From Deltaproteobacteria bacterium (GTDB lineage Bacteria > Desulfobacterota > Binatia > HRBIN30 > JACQVA1), in NCBI GenBank assembly GCA_016210005.1, contig JACQVA010000135.1, positions 1 through 51,554 on the forward strand: a stretch of 51,554 nt of DNA. The letters are read 5' to 3'. The notes under the pieces were generated by a model. That model did no database searches, had not been told where the DNA came from, and saw nothing but the letters and a program-made list of their open reading frames with translations. A program made the position numbers and the translations under genes. The number at the start of each line of letters is the position of its first letter. The stretch's first letter is position 1. Shown one piece after another: positions 1-9,063 of the stretch.

Positions 1-250
1 CGACAACGCCCACTGCCTCATCAACGGCATCGCGGAGTTCCACGGTAACGCCAACCGTGACGCCATCTCACAGTGCAACGCCGAGCCGGTCGCCAACTGC
101 GCAGTCGACCAACATGCCGGCACCTACGGCAACCGCGACCGCGGCTTCGACTTCAACCGCATCGAGCACGACGACGTTCACCCGCACCGCGACCGCAACG
201 CCAACGCCTAGTCACACTAGCACCGCCACTGCCACGCCTAGCGCAACTGC
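1..250 (+). repeat. Long direct repeat in Thr-rich stalk, copy 1 (cut by window edge)
   Basis: Bases 1-250 match bases 427-676 with only scattered substitutions. The offset is 426 bp, or 142 codons, so the reading frame is kept. It is an internal duplication in the Thr/Ser/Pro stalk, and the copy may begin before the window. Confidence 0.85.
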
Positions 251-2801
251 CACCGCCACGGTGTCTGCAACCGCAACGCGAACTCCGAGTCTGACGCCCA
301 CAGCCAGCTGGACGCGAACCCCGACGCCGACGGCTACCTTCACGCCAACCTCGAGCATGACGCCAACCTGGTCATCGCCCCCAACCTTGACGGCAACCCC
401 GAGTCCGACCGGCACCGGCACCCGCACGACAACGGCCACTGCCTCATCAACGGCATCGCGGAGTTCCACGGTAACGCCAACCGTGACGCCATCTCACAGT
501 GCAACGCCGAGCCGGTCGCCGACTGCGCAGTCGACCAACGTGCCGGCACCTACGGCGACCGCGACTGCGGCTTCGACTTCAACCGCATCTCGCACGACGA
601 CGTTGACCCGCACCGCGACCGCAACGCCAACGCCTAGTTACACTAGCACCACCACTGCCACGCCCAGCGCAACCGCGACGTGGACCGCTACGGCCACCGA
701 AACGGCAACGGTGCCCGCAACTGCGACCGAGACGGCCCCGCCGCCGGCGACCATCAGCCCCACGCCGGTTGCCACCGACACGCCGGCGCCGAGCGCGACG
801 ATTACGCCCAAGGCAACCGCCAGCGTGACGCCGAGTGCGTCGAGTACAGCGACACCAGCTTGGACCGCCACTACTACGCAAACCGCGAGAGCGACTGCAA
901 CCGCGACTGACGCGGTGACCGCCACAGCTAGCAGCACACCCAGCGCAACGCTGGCGGCGACTGCCACGCGGTCAGCAACGGTTACCGTGCCGTCGCGTCC
1001 CACCGACCGCCCGACGCGAACCGCGACCGCAACTGCCACGGCCACCGCAACCACGACGCCGACGCCGTCCAAGACACCGACAGCGACGCAGACAATCACC
1101 GCCACGCGGACTCCCTCGACAACGGCAACCGTAACCAGCACAGCCACCGCGACGGTGACCGCCACGGCGACGGTGACCGCCAGCGCTACGGCAAGCGCTA
1201 GTGCGACTGCAACGCGAACTCCGACGGCATCGAGTACCGCTACGCCGTCTTGGTCTGTCACCGCAACCGTGACTGCCACGGCAACCGCTACCGCCACCCC
1301 AACCGTGACCGCCACCCCAACCGCAGCCGACACCGCCTCGCCAAGCCCAAGCAGGAGCGCAACGCCAACTCCCACCGCGTCAGCAACTCCCACCGCGACC
1401 GCGACATCCACCGCGACGGCGACGCCGACCGCCACGGCCACCCTGAGGGCCAGCGCGACCCCCAGCCCGAGCGCGACCTTCACGTTTGTCGTACCGCCCA
1501 GCGCGACCTCTACGGCTGCCGCCACAATAACCCCGAGCCCGACGCCCAGTGCCTCGGCCACCTCGACGCCGCGGCGCCATGGTGGGCCGCTGGCGATCAC
1601 TCGGCGCAATGCCAGCGGCTACGGTGTGTCCGTCTACTATCTGCCGGTGGAGGCTGCAGACGCTCACCTGCTTGGTGCCAGCGACGGGGGAGACCGTCGC
1701 GTCCAAGATCTCGCCGTCTTCAGCGACAGCACCTCAGGCGGCAGTGCGCCGCAGGCGGCGATCGGAGATGTCGACGGCGACGGGGATCGCGAGCTGATCG
1801 TGGGTGAAGCCGGCGCGGCGGCGGGCGCGGCCTGCGATCGCGTCGAGGTCTATCGCATCGGCCCGGCGCAGCCGGCGCAGCGTCTCGGCCAGTTTGCGGC
1901 CTTTGAGGGCTCGGCCCTCTCGGGCAGCAGCAATCTGGCGGTCGCCGATGTTGATGCATCGCAGCCCGGCGACGAGATCGTCGTCGGCGACGATGGCCGC
2001 CGGCGGCGTGCCAGCAGAGTACGCGTATTCGGCGGCCTGGCGGGCGGCGGGATGCATCTCCTTGCCACGTTCCGTGCCTTTTCGTCACGAGCAGCTGTAC
2101 GCCGGCCGGTGGCCTTTGTCCTCGGTGACGTCAGGCCGGACCACGGCGCCGCCGTGAAGGAGATCGTCACCGGTGACGCGCACGGCTGGGTGCACTTGTG
2201 GGGCGTGCAACAGCATAGAGCGGTACGGCTAGGGCGAATTGCGGCGTTCGCTCAGACGCCGCGGCGCTCGGCCGACCGCCTGGCAGTCGGGGACGTGTTG
2301 CCGCAGCAGCCCGGCGACGAGATCATAGTTGCCGACGACGGTACCCGCGGGGACGGGTTGGTTCGTATCTTTGCTTCTTCGGCGCAGACGCCCGCGCTCG
2401 AAGTCCAGGCGTTTGCGCCGGGGGAGGCCCCGGCCGGGGTGGAGGTGTGGGTGGCCGACGTAATCGCCTCACAGCCGGGCGCCGAGTTGATCGTGGGCCA
2501 GGGCAGCACAGGCGGGACGATTCGCGTCTTGAGCCTGGCCAGCGGCGGCGCTCAGCAGCTGCTCGAGTTGCCGGATCCGCAATCGCGTGCCAGCAGCCTG
2601 CGAGCGCATCTCGCGGTAGGAGCGCTGATGCCCGACCTCAGTCACAACGTGTTGGCGGTGGCGCAAGCCGACCCGAGCGCGCCGGTACAGGTGTTCGACC
2701 TCGACAGCGGTGGCACCGTCGTCGCGCAGGTGGGCTCGGCGCCCAGCGCCGCCGGCGCTGAGCGCGAGGTGCTGATCGGCAACATCGCCGCCGCGCCGTA
2801 G
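3..2801 (+). CDS. Thr/Ser/Pro-rich secreted protein with C-terminal FG-GAP propeller (5' partial)
   Basis: The reading frame is open from the left window edge, so the true N-terminus and any signal peptide lie outside. About the first 520 visible residues are low-complexity Thr/Ala/Ser/Pro, a likely extended and possibly O-glycosylated stalk. From about residue 530 the protein turns globular and carries at least four FG-GAP/VCBS-type motifs of the form [46 protein letters not shown] and [15 protein letters not shown], which usually form a calcium-binding beta-propeller. This fits an exported surface protein. It is the only supported plus-strand gene and converges on the minus-strand cluster. 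An internal 426-bp-period repeat lies in the stalk. Its ligand is unknown. The FG-GAP reading is firm; the surface location is inferred. Confidence 0.85.
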   Translation, partial: TTPTASSTASRSSTVTPTVTPSHSATPSRSPTAQSTNMPAPTATATAASTSTASSTTTFTRTATATPTPSHTSTATATPSATATATVSATATRTPSLTPTASWTRTPTPTATFTPTSSMTPTWSSPPTLTATPSPTGTGTRTTTATASSTASRSSTVTPTVTPSHSATPSRSPTAQSTNVPAPTATATAASTSTASRTTTLTRTATATPTPSYTSTTTATPSATATWTATATETATVPATATETAPPPATISPTPVATDTPAPSATITPKATASVTPSASSTATPAWTATTTQTARATATATDAVTATASSTPSATLAATATRSATVTVPSRPTDRPTRTATATATATATTTPTPSKTPTATQTITATRTPSTTATVTSTATATVTATATVTASATASASATATRTPTASSTATPSWSVTATVTATATATATPTVTATPTAADTASPSPSRSATPTPTASATPTATATSTATATPTATATLRASATPSPSATFTFVVPPSATSTAAATITPSPTPSASATSTPRRHGGPLAITRRNASGYGVSVYYLPVEAADAHLLGASDGGDRRVQDLAVFSDSTSGGSAPQAAIGDVDGDGDRELIVGEAGAAAGAACDRVEVYRIGPAQPAQRLGQFAAFEGSALSGSSNLAVADVDASQPGDEIVVGDDGRRRRASRVRVFGGLAGGGMHLLATFRAFSSRAAVRRPVAFVLGDVRPDHGAAVKEIVTGDAHGWVHLWGVQQHRAVRLGRIAAFAQTPRRSADRLAVGDVLPQQPGDEIIVADDGTRGDGLVRIFASSAQTPALEVQAFAPGEAPAGVEVWVADVIASQPGAELIVGQGSTGGTIRVLSLASGGAQQLLELPDPQSRASSLRAHLAVGALMPDLSHNVLAVAQADPSAPVQVFDLDSGGTVVAQVGSAPSAAGAEREVLIGNIAAAP
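427..676 (+). repeat. Long direct repeat in Thr-rich stalk, copy 2
   Basis: Second copy of the repeat at 1-250. Identity stops sharply after base 676, where a Trp codon and a different Thr/Ala pattern begin. The few differences between the copies suggest a fairly recent in-frame duplication or unequal exchange. Confidence 0.85.
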
Positions 2802-3102
2802 TGCGTAGGTATCCCAAGACCAGGGCGGACAGGCGACTGGGGGGCTCGCCGAGGGCGCAGGCTATGGGCTTGCGCTCACCGCGGTACGGTCTGAAGTCTG
2901 AACGTCATAGCGTTATAGGGTTTAGGGCTAGGCTCTTAGCCGGCCCGCGGAGCGGACAAAGCTCCGCCCGGATTGCTGTGGTGCTCGAATACTGGTGGTG
3001 CGTGAGTGGCGCCGGGCGCGGGCGCGCCTGGCGGGCGGGGCGAGCGTTGGGTCGCTTCAGCCCGCACTCACGGGTGGGGAGGGTTGAACCTGGGCGGTGC
3101 GA
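2802..3102. other. Convergent intergenic region
   Basis: About 300 bases between the converging ends of the FG-GAP gene and the two-TM gene. Apart from one short hairpin I see no supported gene. The open frames here have no recognisable protein features. Confidence 0.5.
2947..2967. terminator. Possible bidirectional hairpin between convergent genes
   Basis: GCGGAGC and GCTCCGC form a 7-bp GC-rich stem around a 7-base loop. It sits between two converging genes, where a shared terminator would be expected. No T-tract follows on either strand, so this is weak as an intrinsic terminator. Confidence 0.25.
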
Positions 3103-3414
3103 TTACGAGAGGCGAAATCCGACGATGCGGTTGTAGATGTTGCCGATCAGCCAGCCGATGGCGCCGCCGAGCAGCAGGCCGTAAGCCAAACCGATGATGC
3201 TGCCGAGCCAGGTGACGCGATAGCCGTAGAGGTACTGGCTGAGCAGCTGCAAGTGCGCGCCGACGTGCGGGCCGCCCTTAAGCAACAGCCAGACCGTCAT
3301 GACAAAGAGCCCCAAGCCGCCGAGCACGCCGAAAATCAAGGCCAGGACTCCGGCGTGGATGCGGGTCACGGCTCGGCTGATCTCGAAGTCGCCCTTTGTT
3401 TTCGCGCCGCTCAT
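3103..3414 (-). CDS. Small two-TM membrane protein, paralogue of the neighbouring flavoenzyme's tail
   Basis: 103 residues. A polar N-terminus of about 20 residues is followed by two hydrophobic segments (about 23-47 and 70-92) separated by a loop with the signature LLLKGGPxVG and a downstream LLxQ. The same signature and spacing occur in the C-terminal 115 residues of the flavoenzyme encoded just upstream, so the two are paralogues, one free and one fused. The start is the ATG 15 bases after that gene's stop, consistent with co-transcription. I do not recognise a named family. A role as a membrane anchor or assembly partner is inferred only from the shared domain. It is the last gene of the minus-strand block. 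Confidence 0.75.
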   Translation of the reverse strand: MSGAKTKGDFEISRAVTRIHAGVLALIFGVLGGLGLFVMTVWLLLKGGPHVGAHLQLLSQYLYGYRVTWLGSIIGLAYGLLLGGAIGWLIGNIYNRIVGFRLS

Positions 3415-3429
3415 CTCGCTTCGCCTCCG

Positions 3430-5265
3430 TCACACTTGGTCGAGCAAATTGCGTTGCGCCTCTAACGCCGCTCGCCGCCGCACCAGATACGCATACGCCG
3501 TGAAGCCGAGGTTGCGCAACCCGGCGATGAGGTAGCCGAGGGCGAAGCCGCCGGCGCCGGCTTCGAGCGCACCGATAACCGCGCCGCTCCAGGTGACACT
3601 GAAACCGAGGAAGAACTGGCCGAGTAGGCGCAGGTTGGGGCCGACCACCGGCCCGCCTTTGAGCAGCAAGAAGGCCGTGGCCAAGAACAGGCCGACTCCG
3701 GCAACCAGCCCAACGGCTCCGCCCAAGGCCACCGGGTCGAGCCGCGCGAAGGCCGCCTCGATCATCTCCTCGGGCGACATCGGCGGTGCACCGCTAGGCG
3801 GCGGTTGTACCGGCGCTGGCACCAGACGATCGGCGCGCCGTGCGCTCGCGGTTACCGTCTCCTCATGGTACTCCATCTCGGTGTTGACCGACCAGATGTC
3901 GTAGTTGGCGCCCGCCAGGTTGCGCGCGGCGTACACGCCGGTGAGCATCGAGTGATCCTGGTTGTTGTAGCGGTGCTGGCCGTTGCGCCCGATCAGTTGC
4001 AGGTTGGTGATGCCCGTGAGGTAGTTGCGAACGGTGGCCAGGTTGGCCTCGTATGATTGATCGTAGACGGGATAGGCCTTGGTCATGCGTACCACGGTTG
4101 CGTCCTCCACCTCGCTCGGATTAACGAGCCCGATGGTAACGCAGTCGCGGATGCCGAGATCCATCAATTGCTCGCGTGACCACGTCCACTCCGGGTCTTT
4201 GTCCCACAGGAAATACTCCAATCCCAGGGAGGTGCGCGAAGGGTGAGGCACCATATCCGGGCTCCAGTTCTTGTAGTTCTGGATGCGCCCCAAGCGCACC
4301 TCGGGAGAGTGCACGTAGATCCAGTTGTCGGGAAACATTTGCTCGCGCTTCACTATCAGCACGACCGTGAGATAGTCGCGGTAGCGCAGCTCGTTGGCGG
4401 CGAGCACCACCGCCGCAGGCGGCGCCGGATCGAGCGCGTTGATCAACTCGCGAATGGCCATCGTGGAAATCAGGTGGTCGCCACCGAACTCGACGGGCTC
4501 GCCGCCGGCGGTGCGCCCGTAAACGCACTCCACCCGCCCGTGCCGGTGGCGGATGCGCTCGACGCGGACGCCGCGCATGGTTTCGCTGCCGGCGCGCGCC
4601 ACCAGCTGCTCACAACGGTCCCACATCATCCCGGGGCCGAAGCGGGGATAGTAAAATTCGTCGATCAGGGTGGTGATGAGCTGGCCGTCCTTGGTGCGGT
4701 TCTGTTGGAACAACGCGTTGCGCACGGCCTCGCTCAGCGACAGGTTCTTGATTCGCTGGGTGGCCCAGTCGGCGGAGATCTCGGTGCAGGGGATGCCCCA
4801 GACTTTCTCGGTATAGGTCTTGAAGAAGATCTCGTAGAGGCGATAGCCGAAACGGTTGGAGACCCATTGCTCGAAGTTGGTTTCTTGCGGATGCGGAAAC
4901 AACTTGGCGTGGGTGTAGCTCAAGCCCACCAACAGGGCCTCGATCGGGCCGAGGCCGGCGAGGGCGTTGAGCGGCCTGAGCGGATAGTCGAAGAAGTGGC
5001 CGCGATAGTGGATGCGCGACAAACGTGGCCGGAGCAGGAAGGCTTCGCCCAGGATTTCGTGCCACAACTCGTTGATCAGCGGCACTTTGGAGAAGAAGCG
5101 ATGACCGCCGATGTCGAAGCGATAGCCACGGTAGTCAACGGTGCGCGACAGGCCGCCCACTTGTGAGTCGGCTTCCAGGATGGTGCTGTGCATGCCCAGC
5201 TTGGACAATTCGTACGCGGCAGTCAGCCCGGCTGGGCCGGCCCCGATAATCACGGTGTGTGCCAT
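3430..5265 (-). CDS. UGM/protoporphyrinogen-oxidase-like FAD flavoenzyme with C-terminal membrane domain
   Basis: 611 residues. The N-terminus has a Rossmann FAD site (VIIGAGPAGLTAA, then an acidic residue in ILEAD and the VGG motif), followed by the GGHRF region typical of UDP-galactopyranose-mutase-like and HemY-like amine oxidoreductases. A second FAD-contact region lies near residues 430-455 (IGRNGQHRYNNQDHSM). Roughly residues 495-611 are an extension with two hydrophobic segments that match the adjacent 103-residue protein. The enzyme probably acts on a sugar or lipid-linked substrate at the inner face of the membrane, but the substrate is unknown and true UGM activity is not shown. The start has a GAGG Shine-Dalgarno about 7 bases upstream. 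A second paralogue without the tail lies at 24334-25749. Confidence 0.88.
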   Translation of the reverse strand: MAHTVIIGAGPAGLTAAYELSKLGMHSTILEADSQVGGLSRTVDYRGYRFDIGGHRFFSKVPLINELWHEILGEAFLLRPRLSRIHYRGHFFDYPLRPLNALAGLGPIEALLVGLSYTHAKLFPHPQETNFEQWVSNRFGYRLYEIFFKTYTEKVWGIPCTEISADWATQRIKNLSLSEAVRNALFQQNRTKDGQLITTLIDEFYYPRFGPGMMWDRCEQLVARAGSETMRGVRVERIRHRHGRVECVYGRTAGGEPVEFGGDHLISTMAIRELINALDPAPPAAVVLAANELRYRDYLTVVLIVKREQMFPDNWIYVHSPEVRLGRIQNYKNWSPDMVPHPSRTSLGLEYFLWDKDPEWTWSREQLMDLGIRDCVTIGLVNPSEVEDATVVRMTKAYPVYDQSYEANLATVRNYLTGITNLQLIGRNGQHRYNNQDHSMLTGVYAARNLAGANYDIWSVNTEMEYHEETVTASARRADRLVPAPVQPPPSGAPPMSPEEMIEAAFARLDPVALGGAVGLVAGVGLFLATAFLLLKGGPVVGPNLRLLGQFFLGFSVTWSGAVIGALEAGAGGFALGYLIAGLRNLGFTAYAYLVRRRAALEAQRNLLDQV

Positions 5266-5289
5266 TGGAAACCTCGTACGAAATGATCG

Positions 5290-7101
5290 CTAGCTGGCGG
5301 AGCTAGCCGTGAGGAACTTCGTAAGCTGAAAGACAAGGATGTTTCCCGCGCTAAATACGGGTTCGCCGTAATGCCGCTGGAATTGATCAGCGAGGCTGAC
5401 GTCGCCGGCGGCGCGGTAAACGACGTAAAGCGGCCGTCGCAGCGCGGCCAGAGCAGAGCGCTCGGCGGCGCTGGGGGCGAGTCCCGAAACCAGTGTGATG
5501 GCAAGAGCGGTGCGAGCAGCGGAGTCCGGGTAGGGTTCCACCATGTAGTGGCGGCGGTTCTCGGTGAACATGACTCGCCCGCTCAGAGCCGGAAACTCGG
5601 CGGTGTTGCCGCACATCGCGATCTGGGGCGGACGCGGGTCGAGCACAAAGATCGCGTCGGGTTCCGTGTCCCGGCGCGCCCAGGCGTACAAGCGCGCCAG
5701 CTCGGAGTCCTGCGGCAGTCGCTGCAGAGAAGTGCCGGCAAATGCCAGCGGCAAGGGCGGCCGGTTGATATAGGCGCTCAGCAGCAGTGCCACGGTGGGC
5801 AAAAAGAGCAGTACAATAACTACCGCCCTGCGGGCGTTGAGAGTAGAGGGCCGGCCCGCTGGCCCGGGGCGCACGATGCTGGCTGCGGCCGGTACGGCCA
5901 GCATGACGACGGCCGCGTGAAAGAAGTTCGACTGGTTCCATACCGGCAACACCACCGCAACGTCAGCCAGCAGCAGCATGAAGGCGGCGAGAAGTAGTAT
6001 GAGTAGGAACGGCCGCTGTGTTGCGCCCGCGTTGCGCATTCCCAACAGGGCCAGGCCCACAAGCACTGCCACGCTCGTGGTCGCCGTGAGCAGATGCTTC
6101 AGCCCCTCGCTCGAGAGCAGCCAGAACCGCATCTGGTTGCTGCTGGGGCCGAGAAAGAGGTGGTAGTAAGTGGGAAAGGCAGCCGCGGTTCCCAGCGCTA
6201 TCAGCACACTCGCCGCCAGCAGCGACGGCGACTGAGGATAGGGGTGCCAACGTGCCGGTCCGACGCCGTGGGCGCGCAGCGACAAAGCGCCGCAGGCCAC
6301 CACCAGTGCTCCGCCGGCGGCAATGCCGACGATTGGGCTGAAGGCGGTCGTCAGCGCGCTGGTACAAGCGAGGGCGGACCAGGCCGCGGCGCGCCGGGTG
6401 TGCAAGGACCATTCGAGTGCAGTGAGCGACAGTAACAGCGTGACCAGCGCCGCGGGGCGCGAGGTGAGGTTGAGAAAGAAGTTGAGCAACGGGCCGTAGA
6501 GCCCGCCGATGTCATTGTAGCGGATCAGGGAGTAGACCGGATGTACCACGCCCCACATGTGGCCGAGATCGTCTTGCAGCCGCTCGGTGCCCTGGAGCGC
6601 CACTTTGATCGCGGCGAAAACGAAGCCGGCGGGGTTCGTGCCTGCCAGCACGAGGAAAGCTAGCAATAGTCCGGCAGCGGTATGGCCGAACAGCCTGCGG
6701 CCGAAGCCGGCGGCGATGACGCACAGAGCGCCCGCTGCCACTAGGATGACTGCTTCCAATGCTTGAAACATGTTCCAGCCGCAGAGCCACGCCAGCTGTG
6801 CGGCGAGAAACTGAAAGAACCAATAATAGCAAACCGGACGCCCGGCGTAGAACGGGTTCTCCGGTGGAAAGACCGGATCGGCAATGAGAAAACGCTCGGC
6901 GATGGCGGCGTGTAACAACCCGTGAAACGACACCAAGGTGCGAGGGCTGTTGCGGTGCAGGGCCCAGATCAGCAGCATGCAGGCGGCCGCTGCTGCCAGC
7001 GTGGGCAACCAGAACGACCAGGCTGCTCGCTGCGTTGCCGCCCGCGACAACAGCAATTGCCCGTCGATGCTGCCGTGGTGTTCGATCGACTGTACGCTCA
7101 T
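5290..7101 (-). CDS. Polytopic membrane protein, probable GT-C-type glycosyltransferase
   Basis: 603 residues with roughly ten or more hydrophobic helices and a C-terminal soluble part of about 150 residues. After the first helix, an extracytoplasmic loop carries PENPFYAGRPVCYYWFFQ, which resembles the first periplasmic loop of GT-C enzymes and related large membrane proteins where an acidic or polar residue contacts the polyprenyl-phosphate sugar. I do not see a clear DE or DD motif, so the enzyme class is tentative. The C-terminal domain contains a DPRPPQIAMCGNTAEFP segment of the kind found in outer-face GT-C C-terminal domains. It lies 24 bases upstream of the flavoenzyme gene. A hairpin lies just upstream of its start. 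Confidence 0.75.
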   Translation of the reverse strand: MSVQSIEHHGSIDGQLLLSRAATQRAAWSFWLPTLAAAAACMLLIWALHRNSPRTLVSFHGLLHAAIAERFLIADPVFPPENPFYAGRPVCYYWFFQFLAAQLAWLCGWNMFQALEAVILVAAGALCVIAAGFGRRLFGHTAAGLLLAFLVLAGTNPAGFVFAAIKVALQGTERLQDDLGHMWGVVHPVYSLIRYNDIGGLYGPLLNFFLNLTSRPAALVTLLLSLTALEWSLHTRRAAAWSALACTSALTTAFSPIVGIAAGGALVVACGALSLRAHGVGPARWHPYPQSPSLLAASVLIALGTAAAFPTYYHLFLGPSSNQMRFWLLSSEGLKHLLTATTSVAVLVGLALLGMRNAGATQRPFLLILLLAAFMLLLADVAVVLPVWNQSNFFHAAVVMLAVPAAASIVRPGPAGRPSTLNARRAVVIVLLFLPTVALLLSAYINRPPLPLAFAGTSLQRLPQDSELARLYAWARRDTEPDAIFVLDPRPPQIAMCGNTAEFPALSGRVMFTENRRHYMVEPYPDSAARTALAITLVSGLAPSAAERSALAALRRPLYVVYRAAGDVSLADQFQRHYGEPVFSAGNILVFQLTKFLTASSAS

Positions 7102-7116
7102 GGGAGAGTGTGCGCG

Positions 7117-7135
7117 AGAGCAGGTGCGCTGCTCT
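7117..7135. terminator. Short perfect hairpin between two genes
   Basis: AGAGCAG and CTGCTCT form a 7-bp perfect stem with a 5-base loop, in the 57-base gap between the sulfatase stop and the next start. There is no T-run downstream on the minus strand. It could be an attenuation or mRNA-processing structure rather than a full terminator. Confidence 0.25.
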
Positions 7136-7158
7136 AGAAAGCGGAAAAAGCCGTGGCC

Positions 7159-8922
7159 CTAGCCCTGAGGGAAGTGACGTTCCAGATCACGAATGACGGC
7201 CTGGCCCGCGGGCGTACCGGCCAGGTTGTGCGTCTCGGCGCGATCGCTACCCCAGTCGTAGAGTTCGGTGGCCCCGGATTCCGAACGGATGAGGTGCCAT
7301 TGGTCGGTTACCAGTGAACGTAGCGCACCCTTGGCGGTGGGATAGTGCGGCAAACCATCTGCGAAGCGACCGGGATTGACTTCCGAGAAAACCGGGGTGG
7401 CGGCAGTCGCGGCCGCGCCCGCCCACAGGCCGGCCAGCGAGGTTCCCGGCAACGGCGCGCCCAGACCCAGCAGATCCAACGCAGTGGCCGCGACGTGATG
7501 GAGGCTGGCAACTTGCGCGACTCGCCGGCCAGCCGGTAGTCGCCCCGGCCACGCCATGATCAGCGGCACGTGAAGGGTTTCGCTGTACAGGCTGTTACCA
7601 TGGCCGAACAAGTCATGATTGCCGAATGATTCGCCGTGATCCGAGGTTACGATCACCAGCGTGTTGTGGAGCTGCCCGCGCGCCGCCAACTCGGCAAACA
7701 GAGCCCCCAGTTGCGCATCGAGGTAGGCGAGGCAGGCATCGTAAGCCGCTACCTCCATCTCGACTTCTCGCTCGCTCAGGGTGGCTTTGCGGCGGAACAC
7801 CGTCGGCTGAAACTGGAAGTTGATCAGGTCTCCCCGCGAAAGCTCGCTCGAGAACGGCGGCGCGCTCTCGGGCGGCGGCAGATATGGGTCGTGGACGTCG
7901 AGGTAATTGAGTAAGGCAAAAAATGGCCGCGAGCCGACGCCGTCGAGCCAACGCAAAAACTGGCGGTTGAGGTCTGCCGCCCGCTTGCGCCCTGGAATGT
8001 CGAAGTAGCCGAAGCGGGGCAGCAGCGTGAGAGCCAGCTTCTTGCCGTAGGCGGTGCGGGTAACCTGATCGCTGAGCGAGTTGCTGTACACCTCGAAGTG
8101 CGTGAACCCCCGGCCCAGGCCCCACTCCGGGGTGACGTACGTGGTGTTGGCGGCAAAGGCGGCGGTGACGTAGCCGCGAGCTGCGAGAACTTCGGTCAAA
8201 GTCGGATAGGCACCGTCGAGCGCGCTGAGCCAGTCCGCCTTGTGCTCGTACGGTAGACGGCCGGTGAGCAACGTCGCGTGCGACGGCAGCGTCCACGGTG
8301 AGTTCGCGATCGCGCGATCGAATGCGACGCCGGTGGCGGCTAGCTGATCGAGGTTCGGGGTAGTAAGCCGCGCATGGCCATAGGACGAGAGATGGTCGGC
8401 GCGCAAGGTGTCGAGCGTGATTAGGAGCAGATTGGGTGGGTGCGCGCCCGACTCCGGTAGTGCCGCCAGCGCCTGGCGTTCACGCCAACCATCCCAGCCT
8501 GCGCCAAAACTCCCCGCGACCAGCGCCGCCAACAGCAACACCGCGGTGCTATTGGCCACCAGCTGCACGAATCGCTCTTCTCGGCGGCGTAGCCAACGCC
8601 CGCATTGGATGGCGAGCCCCAGACTCAACAGCAACGCCGCCCAAGGGCTCAACTTGCCGAGGGCCCAGAGCAGCCCGCAGAGGCTCAGCCAGGCGAACAA
8701 CCCCCCTGCCTGCGCTACGGTCGCGGGCGCCGGCAGCAGCCGGCTGACGAGGGCGCCCGCGAGCGCCACCGCGAGAAACAGCAAGACGTTGACGGCCGGT
8801 GCCACCCACAGAATGTCCGCCGAGTTCAAGAAGACAAACCCGGGCACTCCCCGCAGCGTGGTCTTTATTCCGCCTTCCACCAGCCCGGTGACGAGGCCGA
8901 ACCAGATGGCGAGCAGAAACAT
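7159..8922 (-). CDS. Membrane-anchored AlkP-superfamily 'sulfatase' with Thr nucleophile (copy 1)
   Basis: 587 residues from the ATG at 8922. I prefer this start because the longer frame to 9036 adds an unlikely Ala/Arg/Pro leader and runs through an inverted repeat. A GTG at 8946 is an alternative. The N-terminus has about four or five TM helices. The catalytic domain follows, with the metal site LDTLRADH (Asp171), the nucleophile motif WTLPSHATLLTGR (Thr211), and TSDHGESFGNHDLFGHG near the C-terminal metal site. Thr stands where FGly-dependent sulfatases have Cys or Ser, so a phospho- or phosphono-transferase or hydrolase is as likely as a sulfatase. The domain should face the periplasm. 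Paralogues are at 11841-13727 and 17366-19273. Confidence 0.88.
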   Translation of the reverse strand: MFLLAIWFGLVTGLVEGGIKTTLRGVPGFVFLNSADILWVAPAVNVLLFLAVALAGALVSRLLPAPATVAQAGGLFAWLSLCGLLWALGKLSPWAALLLSLGLAIQCGRWLRRREERFVQLVANSTAVLLLAALVAGSFGAGWDGWRERQALAALPESGAHPPNLLLITLDTLRADHLSSYGHARLTTPNLDQLAATGVAFDRAIANSPWTLPSHATLLTGRLPYEHKADWLSALDGAYPTLTEVLAARGYVTAAFAANTTYVTPEWGLGRGFTHFEVYSNSLSDQVTRTAYGKKLALTLLPRFGYFDIPGRKRAADLNRQFLRWLDGVGSRPFFALLNYLDVHDPYLPPPESAPPFSSELSRGDLINFQFQPTVFRRKATLSEREVEMEVAAYDACLAYLDAQLGALFAELAARGQLHNTLVIVTSDHGESFGNHDLFGHGNSLYSETLHVPLIMAWPGRLPAGRRVAQVASLHHVAATALDLLGLGAPLPGTSLAGLWAGAAATAATPVFSEVNPGRFADGLPHYPTAKGALRSLVTDQWHLIRSESGATELYDWGSDRAETHNLAGTPAGQAVIRDLERHFPQG

Positions 8923-8973
8923 TCGGGTGGGGTTACTCGGAGACACGTTTGATGCCGGCTCTGTGCCGGCGCG

Positions 8974-9049
8974 AGCCAGCCCCGGCCTCAGGCAAGCGGC
9001 CGGTAAAGAACGAGCCGCGAGCGCAAAGCGGCGCAAGTCGGGGCTGGCT
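8974..9049. repeat. 11-bp inverted repeat with 54-base spacer
   Basis: AGCCAGCCCCG at 8974-8984 is the exact reverse complement of 9039-9049. It lies between the Cys-rich gene's stop and the preferred sulfatase start, in 141 bases without a supported gene. It could be a terminator or a leader structure. Confidence 0.4.
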
Positions 9050-9063
9050 GTCGGAGTTCGCCG

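Noticed and set aside
1-1560. CRISPR-like repetition
   Set aside because: The repeats are codon-level Thr/Ala/Pro patterns plus one 426-bp duplication, without constant repeat and unique spacer units.
638-1609. Long minus-strand frame rich in Val/Ala/Gly
   Set aside because: It is the antisense reading of the Thr-rich repeat region. Its low-complexity Val-Ala pattern follows directly from ACG/ACC/GCC codons on the plus strand.
2801-3136. Plus-strand 111-codon frame after the FG-GAP gene
   Set aside because: Arg/Gly-rich, no motif, and it overlaps the end of the two-TM gene.
4243-5166. Plus-strand frame of about 300 codons opposite the flavoenzyme
   Set aside because: The minus-strand frame has clear FAD motifs. 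The plus-strand reading is codon-bias shadow.
3430-5265. True UDP-galactopyranose mutase (Glf)
   Set aside because: The FAD motifs and general pattern fit, but I could not confirm the substrate-binding residues and the membrane tail is not typical of Glf.
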